Assembly (NCBI GenBank): GCA_023376005.1
Contig: CM042145.1
Span: forward strand, 61,459,228 to 61,523,227
Length of the DNA stretch: 64,000 nucleotides
Direction: 5' to 3'
Origin: Doryteuthis pealeii
Taxonomy: Eukaryota > Mollusca > Cephalopoda > Myopsida > Loliginidae
Shown here: positions 31,889 through 43,734 of the stretch, piece by piece
How positions within the stretch are numbered: the stretch's first letter is position 1
Layout: every line of letters begins with the position of its first letter
Made by a program: the position numbers and the translations under genes
Notes under the pieces: generated by a model
Told to the model about the DNA's origin: nothing
The model's input: only the letters and a program-made list of their open reading frames with translations
Databases searched by the model: none

Positions 31889-32581
31889 GTCACTTTTTGT
31901 TATTTCTTTCAATTTCTCTTTCCTTTTACTTCATTTTATCTAAGCCTTCATTATTTTCCTCGTGATTTCAGTCGAACAATGGTCATGTATTCTCAAGTCA
32001 CCAACAATATATTAATACACGAGCAGAATTACCGTTCTATTTTTTAAAATAATCACGTTATTTATTATTGAAACCCTGCTAGGTTTTAATACCAAGCCTA
32101 GCCCCTTACCACCACCCCACACACACATACGACATATCTTCATTACAAGACCTGTCATTTGTTTACGGTTCCCCCTCCCCCTGACATCAATATCAATGAT
32201 CAAGTTAATCGTGTTTCTGTCTCTAACGAGAAAAGAATAAATATTTTTCATCCTGTCACTTCCGTCAACATGTTTACGGACTTCATCTCCGATTCTGACG
32301 ATCTTTACTGTTACACGTTGCGCTCCTGGTACGATCCTAAAAAATGATTGCATCGCTATAGGAGGTTAGTATAGTATAATATAATTCATAAGAGATTGAT
32401 TGGTTGCTTTTTAACAGATATGAACGTTCATTATGTTTAAAATGGTGGAAAACTGCGGGTAGACAGAAAATGTTGCTATAAATTTGTATGTGCATCACTG
32501 TGAATCATAGTTGCGTAGCTGTTAGCATAAAATTATTGTATTGTTGTCATTCTATTCCACAAAAAATAATGAACCGGGATG
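31889..32581. other. Unassigned sequence
   Basis: The 113-codon minus-strand frame (32012-32353) and its plus-strand shadow show no domain that I recognise. Confidence 0.4.
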
Positions 32582-32762
32582 TTGGTTGGTTAGTTGGTTT
32601 TTCTGGTATGTTAACCCTTGTTGGGTTATTTTATGCCGAAGACGTTTTTGTTTTATTCATTCTTGATGGGTACTCAATTTTTTAAACACAATTGTTAAAA
32701 CTCATTTTTTTCTATTTAACTCAAAGATAGGACCCTAATAGTTACCATCATTCTGGGTTAGA
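32582..32762 (-). mobile_element. ED element fragment
   Basis: GGTTGGTTAGTTGG, TGTTAACCCTTGTTGGGTTA, TTTATGCCGAAGACG, TTCTTGATGGGTACTCAATT. Confidence 0.75.
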
Positions 32763-32772
32763 GAAGATCTAG

Positions 32773-33237
32773 TGTTACATAATTGTTAATACCTAACACT
32801 TATTTACAGTAGTGTAGAAACCAAAATGGCTGTTATAAGTTGCAGCCGGTGACCTTGAAGGATTGAATGACAAGGCTTGACCTCATCCTGATCCTCCTTC
32901 CGGGGATACCGTGAGAATCGGTGGAGGAGATCCTCTTCCGGTTTAGATTAGAAAGAGAATTTAGTCAGATCGGCCAAAACCAGGAAGGTGGTAAGTCGTG
33001 TTAAGCGCACGGCCGACTCAATCTGCGCAGGTAGTCTGGTGGAGATTTCGGAATAAAATATGATCTAAAGCAAATCGAAGTCTGTGTTATTATCTAAAAA
33101 GTACCAATGACACAGGGCTTCTGATAAAGAGAAATCCCCAATGGGAGACCAGACACGAAGTCGAGACGCAAGAAGAACGTAAGATACCGAAGATGAGCAG
33201 AAGAATAATAGAAGTAATCAGAATACAACACTAGGAG
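32773..33237 (+). mobile_element. LTR-like terminal repeat plus leader (family H)
   Basis: Starts TGTTACATAATTG, contains CCTCTTCCGGTTTAGAT and an AATAAAAT signal near 33052, and ends near 33106 (GTACCA), followed by ATGACACAGGGCTTCTGATA as in the copy at 20-510. No coding region follows; the leader breaks into an ED element at 33238. Confidence 0.55.
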
Positions 33238-33560
33238 TAATGGAAATAAAGGGGTACTCCACATTCTCCATGAACTTGAACTTCAACTTCACCATGTTAA
33301 CGTCATACACTAAGACTCTCAGCAACATATATAATAAAGTGTTGATGGGTTGCTATAAGGACAGTAGGTTCGGGACAAAGATATAGGTGCTAGGGCTTGA
33401 CATGATCAGCCAATTGATCGGAGGGGGCCTCTCCGACCGACCAGTAAGAGCCAAAGTGAAGTGTTGCATGTTATGGACTACTCAATCACCAGGGTTTCAT
33501 TCTTAAGCGTTACAGAGGTGCAGTCGGGGTATTCTAGAGCCCTAACCAACATGACAGCTG
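33238..33560 (-). mobile_element. ED element, D then E fragments
   Basis: GGGGTACTCCACATTCTCC and GTCATACACTAAGAC (D), then ATATAGGTGCTAGGGCTTGA, CAATTGATCGGAGGGGGCC and GCAGTCGGGGTATTCTAGAG (E), reversed and with internal loss. Confidence 0.7.
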
Positions 33561-33714
33561 TTACACATTGTGTGCTATGTGGGGTCAGTATAATATAGTA
33601 TAACACCTAAGAGATTGATAGGTTGCTTTTTAACAGATACGAAAGCTCATTATATGTAAAAAAAAAAATGTTGGGAACCTGTGGATAGACAGAAAATTTT
33701 GCAATGAATTGGTA

Positions 33715-34221
33715 CTAGCAAGAATATGCGCCCTCCTCCAGGCGTAATTATTTAAGTGTTAGTGTAATGAAATATATTAAATTACAAAGACTAACAAAAT
33801 TAAATAAGAACGCATATAAAAAAATTACGTTTATTTTAATTGATTTCTTTATAAAATCATTCATAGAATTGATTTTGATACGTTGGAGGATAAAACCATA
33901 TTAGAAATCAAGAACACCAAGTAATTATTTATTAAACCTAGTTTTGTTAAAACCATTATGCAAAATAACCACACCATATATTATATATTACCTTTCTTTC
34001 TTAGTGATATATAAGAGACATTGCAGGATTTTAAACGCACTAATAAAATGAGCTGTTTTGAGGCAAATTTAATTCAGATTTTCATAGACATCGCTGATAA
34101 ATAAAATTCATTCTGTATATCAATGTTTTCTGACTATAAATTACTCATTGATAAACTGTATATTGTGACGTAAACAGTGACGTAGTTACAGACAGACATA
34201 GAATCTCCACTATAATAGGAT
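33715..34221 (-). mobile_element. Helitron subfamily II, 5' end eroded
   Basis: CTAGCAAGAATATGCGCCCT then CCTCCAGGCG hairpin remnant at the left; ends GAATCTCCACTATAATAGGA. Preceded by A. Confidence 0.75.
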
Positions 34222-34504
34222 TAGAAAGACTAACGTGACTAAATAAGAATGAATATAAAGATATTACTTATTCTAATGTTATTTCTATATAAAATCAGGA
34301 TTTTAAATGCATTAATAATATGAGCAGTTTTGCGGCAAATCTAAGCTAGATAGACTTTAATAGGAACGTCGTTTATAAATCTGATGCTAATTAAGATTAA
34401 ATAATGACTATTTCATAATCGCTGAGAATATAACTTAAATAACTAAGGAAATAGTGACGTAGTTTCGGTTACAGTTACATAATCTCTATTATGATGCAAT
34501 AAGA
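34222..34504 (-). mobile_element. Second Helitron copy, internally deleted, abutting the first
   Basis: TTAGAAAGACTAACGTGACT, CTAAATAAGAATG, later GACGTAGTTTCGGTTACAGT and AATCTCTATTATGATGCA ATAAGA. It lacks the 3' hairpin. The adjacency suggests one Helitron inserted next to or into another. Confidence 0.65.
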
Positions 34505-34697
34505 TGGAATGCTATTGCACAGAAAATATTGAACCGGGATCATTTTTAAAATATCTTGTTGGTGAAGATAGATTTGGTTAGTGCTGTATATGTTATCTAG
34601 TAGCACCTTCCCGGAGTTTATGAAATATCATTTGATGTCAATATATATCGTTCCATCATAAATGTATTTATTCCCTAAAATATTACACATTAACCAA

Positions 34698-34965
34698 AGT
34701 TGGTTGGTTGGATTTTACGGCATGTCAACCCATTGGGTTATTTTATGCCGAAGACGTTTTGTTGATGGGTACTCAATTTTTTAATCCTCTAATTTTAAAA
34801 CGCATTTTGATTTTGTTCTATTTAACCCACAGATGGAATCCTAACAGGTTCTACCACTCCGGTTCAAGGGTGGACCTGGTAGTAGTGGCGGTGAAGAGGT
34901 ACTTCACACTCCTCTGAGCTCCAAAATTTGAACGTCACCATTAGATGCAGTTTAATGTCATACCC
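34698..34965 (-). mobile_element. ED element, D part
   Basis: GGTTGGTTGGATTTTACGGC, CATGTCAACCCATTGGGTTA, GAATCCTAACAGGTTCTACC, GTTTAATGTCATACCCAGGA. Confidence 0.8.
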
Positions 34966-34969
34966 AGGA

Positions 34970-35055
34970 CAATGTGTCAAAATGACTTTATTCGGAATTA
35001 AATGACCCGAAAAGATTTGGTACGCCGTAAAACAAAATAACAACCAACCAATACG
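34970..35055 (+). mobile_element. ED element 3' fragment, inverted against the previous copy
   Basis: GGAATTAAATGACCCGAAAA, TTTGGTACGCCGTAAAACAA, AACAACCAACCAAT. Confidence 0.6.
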
Positions 35056-35164
35056 GTTGATTCTCATTTGATGTTTCGTGCATCTTGTTAAAAAATTAAT
35101 AGGTAGCCTATTAATTATGTACGATAAGTGTGGAAAAACACAGGAAAAACGATTGACATTTTTA

Positions 35165-35290
35165 AACCTTGTGATGATCTCCTCTTCCGGTTTGCCAGCG
35201 CGAACGTGAGAAAGTTTAGAAAACTCAGATTTTAGTTGGGTGCTGAGCAGCACAGATCGTAATGTCCCTACAGAGATAATTCACTGCCCT
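35165..35290 (+). mobile_element. H2 LTR-like fragment
   Basis: TCTCCTCTTCCGGTTTGCCA, GAACGTGAGAAAGTTTAG, TTTTAGTTGGGTGCTGAGCA, shared with 18466-18545. Confidence 0.6.
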
Positions 35291-35520
35291 CCTCTCTACC
35301 CAAAGTCTATATTAACTCAGGGCTGTTGCTGACAATAAAATTATATTTACTATGATTTGTTATCTAAGACCTTCACAGTGTATTTTCTAGATGATTTCAG
35401 CCATTTGATCTGATTCTGTGTCCAACCACAAGTGATGATCTAAAAAGCTCCAAATTTGTCCCAGGAACAGGAACATAGGATCAAAATAGCTAAAAGTTTC
35501 CACGAAAGTACTTTCATTAT

Positions 35521-35735
35521 TGTTGTAGGTGATTCACCTATGACACGAACACCCAAAGGGTATATATTAACAGAGCAAAGCTACTCAAACGAGAAGTAGC
35601 AGATACATGTTCTTCGTGTACGCTGCAACAAGCAAACCCTATCATTGTACGTTGATATATATTGCTGAATACAACTGTTCCCTAAATTTTATCCCCGTGT
35701 TGAGTTATTTATTGACCCTTAAACAAGTCATAACA
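35521..35735 (+). mobile_element. Solo LTR with perfect 5-bp target duplication
   Basis: Begins TGTTGTAGGTGATTCACC, ends GTCATAACA (TGTT...AACA), bordered by ATTAT on both sides (35516-35520 and 35736-35740). TATATATTAACA near 35565 may be the TATA region. No internal region. Confidence 0.8.
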
Positions 35736-35740
35736 ATTAT

Positions 35741-36365
35741 TTAATTTGCCTCAATATTATAACTAAGTAAATAAATAAATCATGTCTTTAATTTACATGT
35801 GTAGTTTTTCAGTTTCTTAAATATATATCTATATATTCCAAAAGCGAAACAAAAAGCTGATTTTGGGGGAATAGGTCTTTGGAAATAGGTATATAGGATT
35901 GGTTCCAAACCTGGGTTCCACAGGAAGGTTGCAAATAAATGAAGCAGCTTCGGACAAATTTTGATCATGGATAAGATGTAGTCAGGAATGGTTGTCTTTA
36001 GTGGTTCATATTACCAATGAGAAACAGATTCTTGTTGATTTAAAATAACGAAAAACGAATTACACAACAAGATATTTGCTATAAAATCAAGAAGCTTAGA
36101 ATTCATGTTTAAATAAAGTATTATTTTTTATAAAAATTTATAAATTTTTATTTTAAATGTATTAGTACAGTGACCATACCGTGTATAAATGCATTGCTGA
36201 TTTTATATTTACTAATAGACCCCACTACACTTAATATTTACAATTATTACAATTCACTGATCATATTTTTGTTACTTAGATAAATATAAATACATTAAAG
36301 GTCATATAAGCTAGCCTATATATGTTACATAATCTATGCGGTTGCATAAGATTATTGTCAATCTC
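35741..36365. other. Unassigned AT-rich sequence
   Basis: No gene or repeat family recognised. Confidence 0.5.
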
Positions 36366-36835
36366 CTGTAATTCTGAGGGATGACCCTTTTCATACCATG
36401 GCCGGGTCCTTACATGGAAAATTACAGAAGCCCGCCAAAATACGTGAAGTCACGTGGGACCTGTTCGGTCACCAGTTTGCAGTTGGACGTCAAGCAGAGC
36501 GGTCGGCCATTTTATGCTCTGTCTAAACTGGAACTCACGCGCGCTATGTTAGTTAGAGGATTATGTATAGTTAAGGAAATAAAAGTTTGGATAATTAATG
36601 TTCTGGTGGTTAATGAATGTCTTGGTAACAAGACTAAGAAATGACGACCAGCCAGCAAGAACATAGTAACAGAAAACCAGACCGAAGTCCCCAAGAAAGT
36701 CCAGACCTTAGAAGATGCCAGACAAAGTCAAAATGATAGAAGAAATACCAAAGACGATCAGAATACTAAAGACGGCCAGAAGAATAGAGTAAGAAATAGA
36801 ATTAAAGAAAGAGGTATGCAACATATATTCAAAAT
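36366..36835 (+). mobile_element. LTR-like sequence plus H-type leader
   Basis: 36366-36630 starts TGTAATTCTGAGGG, has AATAAAAG near 36579 and ends GTAACA. The following region shares CCGAAGTCCCCAAGAAAGTC, CAGACCTTAGAAGATGCCAG and GGCCAGAAGAATAGAGTAAG with 400-500, so the same leader appears behind different terminal repeats. Confidence 0.45.
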
Positions 36836-36839
36836 ATTG

Positions 36840-37380
36840 AAATCAACTCTTCGTTGAAACTAAATTCTCACCTGCGTATTTAAATTTGATCTGGATCTTA
36901 TAAAATAAAGTCGACGGAGGTACCTATTGTCTGTATCAGCCAGATATTGAAGGAGTCTATCCCCCTTTCACTAGTGCTAGACCAAGGAGATTGTTTTAAG
37001 CGTATAAGGTGGAGTGCCACACCTATCAGCTCCTTACAATTCCGCACATATCCCTGTGCTACTCATACGCTGAGTAGGCGAGGGTCGGTATCGAACCAGG
37101 AACCCTATGGTTCCGAGCCGGAGAGCTCTAAACAAAGTTTTGTTTGTATAAAAACTCCACAACAACATAAGACGTCCCGGTATTAAGTACAGAAGATCCA
37201 GCCCAGATTAAGAACACCCACCTGTCCACAGCATACCAGATAGCAAGATAGAAGGAACAGGTAGACGAAACTATCTACTCAGAACTATGGAAGAAGATAA
37301 GTATAAAAAAAGATAAATACATACGACTACGGTTATGCAGGTATATTCTATACTACACTATACGACTCAAAATGAGTATG
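36840..37380 (+). mobile_element. H2 element interrupted by a SINE-A
   Basis: 36850-36905 (CGTTGAAACTAAATTC, GATCTGGATCTTATAAAATA) and 37128-37350 (GAGAGCTCTAAACAAAG, CCAGATAGCAAGATAGAAGG, GGTAGACGAAACTATCTACT) match 18556-18900 in order. The SINE-A at 36906-37130 splits them. Confidence 0.65.
36906..37130 (-). mobile_element. SINE-A inside H2
   Basis: TAAAGTCGACGGAGGTACCT, GTCTATCCCCCTTTCAC, AGACCAAGGAGATTG, head complement GGTATCGAACCAGGAACC. The head end is eroded. Confidence 0.8.
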
Positions 37381-37779
37381 GCTCTTGTGCCCAACTAAAC
37401 TAATCATAACTTACTGCGGCGTCCATTTACACTTAGTATAAACCAGACGACAAACTCTTTCCCGCTGTCTCTCTCCCTCTGTCTCTGTTTCTCCCGCCAC
37501 CCATCCGCGGTCTCTAGTGCCTTCCGTCGCAACTTTTACCTCATTCATTTTCATTTTCAGCCGTCCAACGAAAAAAGTGACTTTTTCCCCCCCCCCCCGA
37601 AATGAACATTATTATTTTTTTGCCTTTTATTCCTTTCTTTTCTTTTTTTTTTTCTTTTCTCGACGCGAAACCAAATGTTGATTGATTGTACCTCTGTAAA
37701 AAGAAGCAGAAGGAATCTACAGAGAAAATCTATGTATGTGGACATTTGCTAAATCACAAAAGAATATTCTCTCTCTCTT
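37381..37779. other. Unassigned, with C-run and T-runs
   Basis: Poly-C at 37587-37597 and T-runs. No gene. Confidence 0.5.
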
Positions 37780-37807
37780 TCTTTCTTTCTTTCTCTTCTT
37801 TCTTTCT

Positions 37808-37838
<31 letters not shown>

Positions 37839-37917
37839 TATATATATATATATATATATAGTGACATTTCGAATAACCGAATGATATACACACCACATGT
37901 ATATATGTATCTGATGA

Positions 37918-38005
<88 letters not shown>

Positions 38006-38108
38006 GAGAGAGAGGGGGGAGAGACATCAGATATACCGACAACGACGCATACGTGGACAACACACACACACACATATATATATATATAATCGTTCGGTTA
38101 TTCGAGAT
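37780..38108. repeat. Poly-T, (TA)n, (CT)n tract within a weak inverted repeat
   Basis: TTTC repeats, poly-T (37811-37837), (TA)n (37838-37860 and 37940-38002). The outer arms TCGAATAACCGAATGAT (37867) and ATCGTTCGGTTATTCGA (38088) are reverse complements, so this is another inverted unit around (TA)n. Frames are artefacts. Confidence 0.85.
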
Positions 38109-38258
38109 ATTACCTCTTTGGAGACGAAGACCCGTGCCAGTATATTAAGCGTTGAATTTATATCAAAAGATTTTCTATAACAAATTCAGCTGCTGGTGAT
38201 ATCAGTCACTGCATTTTTTGTGGCTCACCTACCAATGACAAAAAATATATCGGTTACT

Positions 38259-38300
<42 letters not shown>

Positions 38301-38319
38301 CGGAATCTAACAAAAACGG

Positions 38320-38720
38320 CACCTCATAGCAAGATCTTCTTTTGATAATGTTTACTTAAGAGCTATTGTAAAAAGCATAATAATCTTTATTTAACTCACT
38401 CTTTTTTTCTTTCCTTCTTTTCATTATATTCCATTGAAACAGATTAGCTTTATCGCTTCTACGCGCTCACCATCTCTATCTTTTTACTACCCCCTTTCCT
38501 TATATTTTTCAGTGTAGCCTGTCCTTATTCTTCTCATTCTTTCTTATAAAAGCGGAATAGTTCATTTATTTAGCTGGGGTGACGACACTCATAAGAAATA
38601 TGAATTCGGCGGATAAGCAACAATAGATAATCAGGATTTACTTTTATTTGCATTTATATTGGACTATTTAGACGGTTTCATTTTTAACCTGAGAATGTTG
38701 CAAGATGATGACGGTCGTAC
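38320..38720 (+). mobile_element. G element, near full length
   Basis: TGTTTACTTAAGAGCTATTG, ATTGAAACAGATTAGCTTTA, ATAAAAGCGGAATAGTTCAT, GCGGATAAGCAACAATAGAT, GATGATGACGGTCGTACTTT. Lacks the (CT)n expansion. Confidence 0.75.
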
Positions 38721-38879
38721 TTTTAAAGAACAAGAGTATTGATATATTGATTTATCTGATTATTAAAATCAACCAATACTTATGAAAACGTTTATGTACC
38801 TAACGATATGTTGAGAGAGAAAAAAATATTCTTTAAAAAAATGAGGTTGTTTGCATTTGACATAGAGCTTATACCCGTG

Positions 38880-39058
38880 GGGGGGGGGGTATGCATAAAC
38901 TGTTCTCTCTTCAGCTATGGGTAAATAGTAGGATAGACTGGGCTCTTTAATCTAAGTTAAGCAACCAGTCTAGGAGAAGGAAAATTCGGAATTCAAACCT
39001 GATAAACTACGCTTTAGAAATTGACCTTGTGTCGAAACCTGCTCGTGTGGAGGAGTTA
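38880..39058 (+). mobile_element. SINE-B body (head missing)
   Basis: CAGCTATGGGTAAATAGTAG, GACTGGGCTCTTTAATC, AGTCTAGGAGAAGGAAAATT, GACCTTGTGTCG, ending at (TA)n 39058-39095. Confidence 0.75.
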
Positions 39059-39061
39059 TAT

Positions 39062-39097
<36 letters not shown>

Positions 39098-39233
39098 ACG
39101 TGTGTGTGTGTTAAGAGAGAAAAAGATTCCCATTAAAATGTGTATGTACCTCGCTATGTGTTAAGAGAGAAAAAATTATTCTCAAAAATGTTCAACACGC
39201 TCCGAATTAACATTGTTCAAATGCCGTCAGAAA

Positions 39234-39241
39234 TGACGTCA
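39234..39241. promoter_or_regulatory. Isolated CRE palindrome
   Basis: TGACGTCA is a perfect CRE, with further GTCAGAA(C/A)GA repeats nearby (39222-39275). No gene follows, so relevance is unknown. Confidence 0.25.
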
Positions 39242-39299
39242 GTGTTATTTCAGAACGAGGTTACAGCTAACGTCAGAACGAGGCATTAAGTTTCTCCCT

Positions 39300-40024
39300 A
39301 TACTTTGCTTAGTTTTGGTGTGCTTTTTTTTTCTTTCCTTTTCCTTTTTTTTTTTTTTTTTTTTTTTTTTTGTATTCTATCTCTGTCTTCTCCCCCCCCT
39401 CTTTTTTGCTTACTCACTTTTGGCCTCCTCCCTTCCTTTACTTTGACTTACCCCCACCCCCCACCCTTGATCTCTCTGAGTTTGATCATTTTGCTAGTGA
39501 AATGTTATTTATAGCACCTGTTCCTACATTAGACGACCCTTCCCCGCTCCCGGGCTTCAATCAATATCCCGCTTGTGACTCGGGAAAATGGTTCCTTTAC
39601 GTGTCAGGTTCTCACTTTCGTTCGGAAAATGCATTATTCTGTGAAGGGTTCGGGATGGGAAGGGGTTCTGCTTTTTTTTTTTTTTTTTTTTTTTTTTTTT
39701 CTTTTTTTCTTTTTTTTTTTTTCATTCGGTATATATCCTTCGAAAAGCCACCGTATTTCATTGCATATGAGACGCAAAAGAAGCGTATAAGATGTACACC
39801 CATTTTATAACATTCATAAACCTTCATATCACACGTAAACATTCATATTTTAATAAAGACATGCTTTAAAACAGGCACCGGTTAACTAAGATTAAAATGT
39901 TCAAATGTTTTGGAAAATAAATGAATCTTCATATTCTTCGTTTGATGAGTAGAATTGTAAAAACAAGTGGGCGTGTAGCCTTAATTGGCGACCAGTCTAA
40001 GAGATAAATTTGAATTCAAAATCA
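39300..40024. other. T-rich homopolymer region
   Basis: Poly-T at 39346-39371 and 39671-39722 generate Phe-rich frames. The stretch 39500-39660 is less biased but shows no domain. Confidence 0.5.
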
Positions 40025-40235
40025 AGAGATTTTACGGCATGACAACCCTTGGGTTACTTTATGCCAAATACGTTTTTGTTTTCTTTCTTGTTGGGTATTC
40101 AATTTCTTCTAACTCCGGGTTAGTGAACCTGGTAGTAATGGCAATGAAGGGGTACTCCACACTCAGCAGAGCTCCAGAATTGAAACCTCACCACTAGCTG
40201 CCGTTTAACGTAATCCATATAGACGGAAATACCTG
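40025..40235 (-). mobile_element. ED element, D part with deletion
   Basis: GATTTTACGGCATGACAACC, TTGTTGGGTATTCAATT, CTGGTAGTAATGGCAATGAA, GGGGTACTCCACACTC. Confidence 0.75.
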
Positions 40236-40291
40236 TTCAATTCTGTTTATAGAGTATGTACCTTTATTCGCAATGAAATTAATAATAAATT

Positions 40292-40530
40292 CTATTCAGT
40301 CGGTTGAGCGTCCGCATCGGAACCGCAAGTTTCCGGGTTCGATACCGACCCTCGTCCATTCAGCTGTATGAGTAGTACAGCTTCTGTGTGGTTAAGTGGA
40401 GAGCTTACGGTAGGTGTGGTGCTCCACCTTGGATGCATAAATAATATCCCTGGACTAGCGCTAGCAAAAAGGGGATAGACTCCCGACTGTCCGATAGTTG
40501 CCGACAATAGGCTACTCCGCCTATTTACTT
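40292..40530 (+). mobile_element. SINE-A, diverged full copy
   Basis: TATTCAGTCGGTTGAGCG (box A) and CCGGGTTCGATACCGACCC (box B), then CCATTCAGCTGTATGAGTAG and GGATAGACTCCCGACTGTCC. Confidence 0.8.
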
Positions 40531-40842
40531 ACCTTATATTTATGTGAAGAAGAAAACCCTTGATAGTGGCTTTAAAATGGTTAGGATGTAATCTAAGAAG
40601 GTAATGACCTTTTTTGCTTTTATTTCAGTTGTATAAATAGAATAGTTATCTGCCCCTGTGTCTTGGCTGAACAGAGTAATCCGCCCTTGGTCAGACAAAG
40701 AGTATAAATAAAATCCGGGAAGCGGCCATTTGCAATTCGGCTCTCGGCGTTTGAACACTACTGACCACGTCTTTTGTACTTTATATCGGTATCGGTGAGT
40801 CGAACTGCCGGACGAATATATGGAATATGGAATTTTCATCCC
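40531..40842. other. Unassigned sequence
   Basis: No feature recognised; the 123-codon minus-strand frame overlaps the ED element and is not credible. Confidence 0.45.
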
Positions 40843-41410
40843 TGTCGTCTGTGGTGTTAGAATACACCGACTGCACCTCTGCATGGGTAATATTCCCCCA
40901 AATGGCTCCACCTGTTGGCTGTGGGTGGCTACCCGTGATGCTTAAGGACGAAATCCTGGTGTATAAGCAGTCCATGACATGTAACACACCACTTAAACCT
41001 TACTTAGGCTAGACGGGCGGTCGGAGAGCCCACCTCTGATCAATTGGCTGGTCATGTCAAGCCCTAGCACCTACATGATTGCCCCAACCCTATTGCTTTG
41101 ATGACAAGCCCCCAACCCTTTTTATCATATGTGCTAGAAAGTGGTGGATAAGGTTTTTCATGTCCTAGGAATGACGTTAAACTCTATCTGATGGTGAGGT
41201 TTTAGGTCTGGGGAATGTGGTGCACACCTTCATCACTGTTGCTCCCTGGTCCACTCTGACCCAGATTGGTAGTACCTGTTAGGGTCCCATCTATGGGTTA
41301 AATAGAAAAATGTGTTTATAAAATAAAACTGAGTATCCATTAAGAATGAATTTATTTCAAAACTGTGCCGGCATTAAATGACCCACCGAGGTTGATATGC
41401 CGTAAAACAA
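40843..41410 (+). mobile_element. ED element, full length
   Basis: E part: GTTAGAATACACCGACTGCA, CTACCCGTGATGCTTAAGGA, TAGGCTAGACGGGCGGTCGG, CATGTCAAGCCCTAGCACCT. D part: TCCTAGGAATGACGTTAAAC, GTTAGGGTCCCATCTATGGG, ATGCCGTAAAACAAAC. Shows that E and D are one unit of ~570 bp. Confidence 0.85.
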
Positions 41411-42084
41411 ACATTCTTTTTTTCGTCGAGCCGAGAACTTTTCAGTGCCTTCTCGTAAGACCTTATGACTTTAAAAGTTTCAAATAGTTTTAAGGCTTCG
41501 CAAAATCAATGAAATAGCGCATAACATCTGCTTAAAATAACAGAACTACTACTATTAGTAGTATTAGTAACATGAGCTTTAGTATTGTTTAGTAATCAGT
41601 TTGTTTTCTTTATTCCTAACTGACAGATTTCCATCACTGCCGATGATTTAGTACTTGGGTAGTAGACATTCTTCAACTGATAATGGTGCCATTCCTGTAA
41701 TCGACGAGACCTTTGACCTCTCGAAGAAGACTTTTCCATACATTGTGATATAAACACTGCAATATGATTGAGATAGGTAAACTAAAAAATTAGCGACATA
41801 AAGTCAGGCTAAAAGTCGTAAATTCAGAGATTCTTGTTAGTCTAACAAACTAGATTCAAATTTATTTGGAAGAAGACGACAATGGTTTATTTTCACAAAT
41901 TATATAACATAAACAATGTCACACAAAACAAAAACGTAATGTTGGTTGTTGTATTAATGAGTGGAGGATGATCACTAATTAGGACTAAGCCTATTCTAGT
42001 TGTGACCACCTCAGTTGAGGTTTGTCATAGTTTGAAAGTTGATTATAGTGATAGCGTGTTATAAGTTTACGTATACGTATAAGA
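41411..42084. other. Unassigned sequence
   Basis: No gene or known repeat. Confidence 0.5.
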
Positions 42085-42089
42085 GTATA

Positions 42090-42319
42090 TGTTGTGAGGT
42101 TTTAAGGGGTCAAATAAGAACAAAACAACGGGTAACGAAAAGTAGAAAAATGTATTAACAGAAAGTAGACAATACAATAGAGAGATGTGGAAATTACGTC
42201 CGACGAACAGAGTTATTGGCACTCGCATTGGCTTGCTTCTAAGCCACAATTATCCCTGTTTATTTATAGTAATCTGTTGGCGCATTCCATTGGTCTTATA
42301 GGGTGTGTCACCTATAACA
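42090..42319 (-). mobile_element. Solo LTR with perfect 5-bp target duplication
   Basis: Plus strand starts TGTTGTGAGG and ends CCTATAACA; bordered by GTATA on both sides (42085-42089 and 42320-42324). The minus strand begins TGTTATAGGTGACACACC and carries CTATAAATAAACAGG, a TATA box, which sets the strand. 230 bp, no internal region. Confidence 0.85.
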
Positions 42320-42478
42320 GTATACTACGCTAATATTTCAACTGAAGACGTCATGTCTGCTTTGAAAATTTGCATTCGAATTCCTAACTTTTATCTGAGC
42401 TTGAACACCGACTACTAGCGTCGGTTGAAAATACTACCAAACTGTGATATTACCAAACCAAATAGTACCGTGAATAAT

Positions 42479-42665
42479 ACAGGGTGTTTCAGAAAAATTG
42501 GTATAATTTTGTAATCTAATAACATGACCAATTCTAATTCAAATGATCTTAGAATTTTGAGTTTTTTCTACACATCTATTAATAATGGAGATTCGCTTCC
42601 GGTTTTTGTCTGTAACAAAAACTGCGTCACTGCTTACGTTACATTACCCAACACATAATCCAATG
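42479..42665 (+). mobile_element. Transposon end plus Helitron 5' scrap
   Basis: ACAGGGTGTTTCAGAAAAAT (42480) resembles a mariner-type terminal repeat, without a partner found. 42583-42660 (AATGGAGATTCGCTTCCGG, GTCTGTAACAAAAACTGCGT) matches the Helitron 5' region. Confidence 0.4.
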
Positions 42666-43086
42666 TCATAACATAGAATAAATATACTCAAAATGTGAGT
42701 ATGCAACGTTAGACAATCCTCATTGTTTCAATAAATAGATGCCCGGCGTTATATATTTATATATAGATTGTTTTATTCTAATATAATATTTAAAGTTATC
42801 GGAACTGTTTCCATTTCAAATTGTCTTTCTTTTTTTTTTTTTTTTTTTTTTTTTACTTCTTTGATAAATTTGACGATTTTACATACTTATGGTACACACT
42901 CTATGACATTGAATTTTCAGCTCCCATCCCCTCAGGTAATATCTTTTTTAAAATATTTTTACATCGCCCAGAGGGTGTCTTTTTATTTTGCTAGTACTAT
43001 TAAAATCTGTTTAATATTGTTTTTTCTTTTCAGGTATAGAAATGTCATTTACAGAAAAAGAAAAAGCATTTAAATATTAAACATAT
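42666..43086. other. Unassigned, with poly-T
   Basis: Poly-T at 42829-42854. The 101-codon frame is hydrophobic through poly-T; no domain. Confidence 0.5.
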
Positions 43087-43539
43087 TGTAGGATTCAAAG
43101 GTTATGACAAAGGCATAACTCGTTGAAACGCAAACAAACTCTGACAAGGGTTGAGGGACAAAATATTTTATATAATACAGCACATGAATAAACAAGATAC
43201 ATAAACAATGGAAGATAGAATAGTGTACATAAACATACATACATAAAAGTCACTGACAAGATAATATAAAAGTACACGTAATATAAAGGTACAGACATGA
43301 GATTAAGAATAGTCCATGCTGTATAAATCACTTACAGTGACAAGTAGCCGGCGTTGAGGGCCGAAGTCCCAACGAGAAGGGAATGACAATTGTCTAACCC
43401 ATGTGGTCTCGTAGCGAGGAAAGAGAAAAGATGAAGAGAAGTTTGAAATAGCCGCTTAAATACAAGAGGCCCCTAGCGGGAACCAGCGACATTAAACGGG
43501 CAGACAACTCCCCAGGCAAATACGAAAATAACCCCTACA
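43087..43539 (-). mobile_element. Solo LTR, gypsy-like ends
   Basis: Plus strand starts TGTAGGATTC and ends ACCCCTACA, giving inverted ends TGTAGG/CCTACA, bordered by ATAT on both sides. On the minus strand TGTAGGGGTTATTTTCG leads to TATTTAAG, a TATA-like box. 453 bp. Confidence 0.7.
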
Positions 43540-43734
43540 ATATAATATTGATTTGTTTCAATAGATGCTGTTGAAATTTGAGATCCTTTCAATGAGAATT
43601 GGTCAAGTTGTGAATTAATTTTCTGTGCATCTCAAATGATAACGAACTTTTGAAACACTATATAATACTTCTGTCCCTTAATAGATGTTACATTTGCATA
43701 TAGATTTAATACACTAAATGCAACAACTATTATG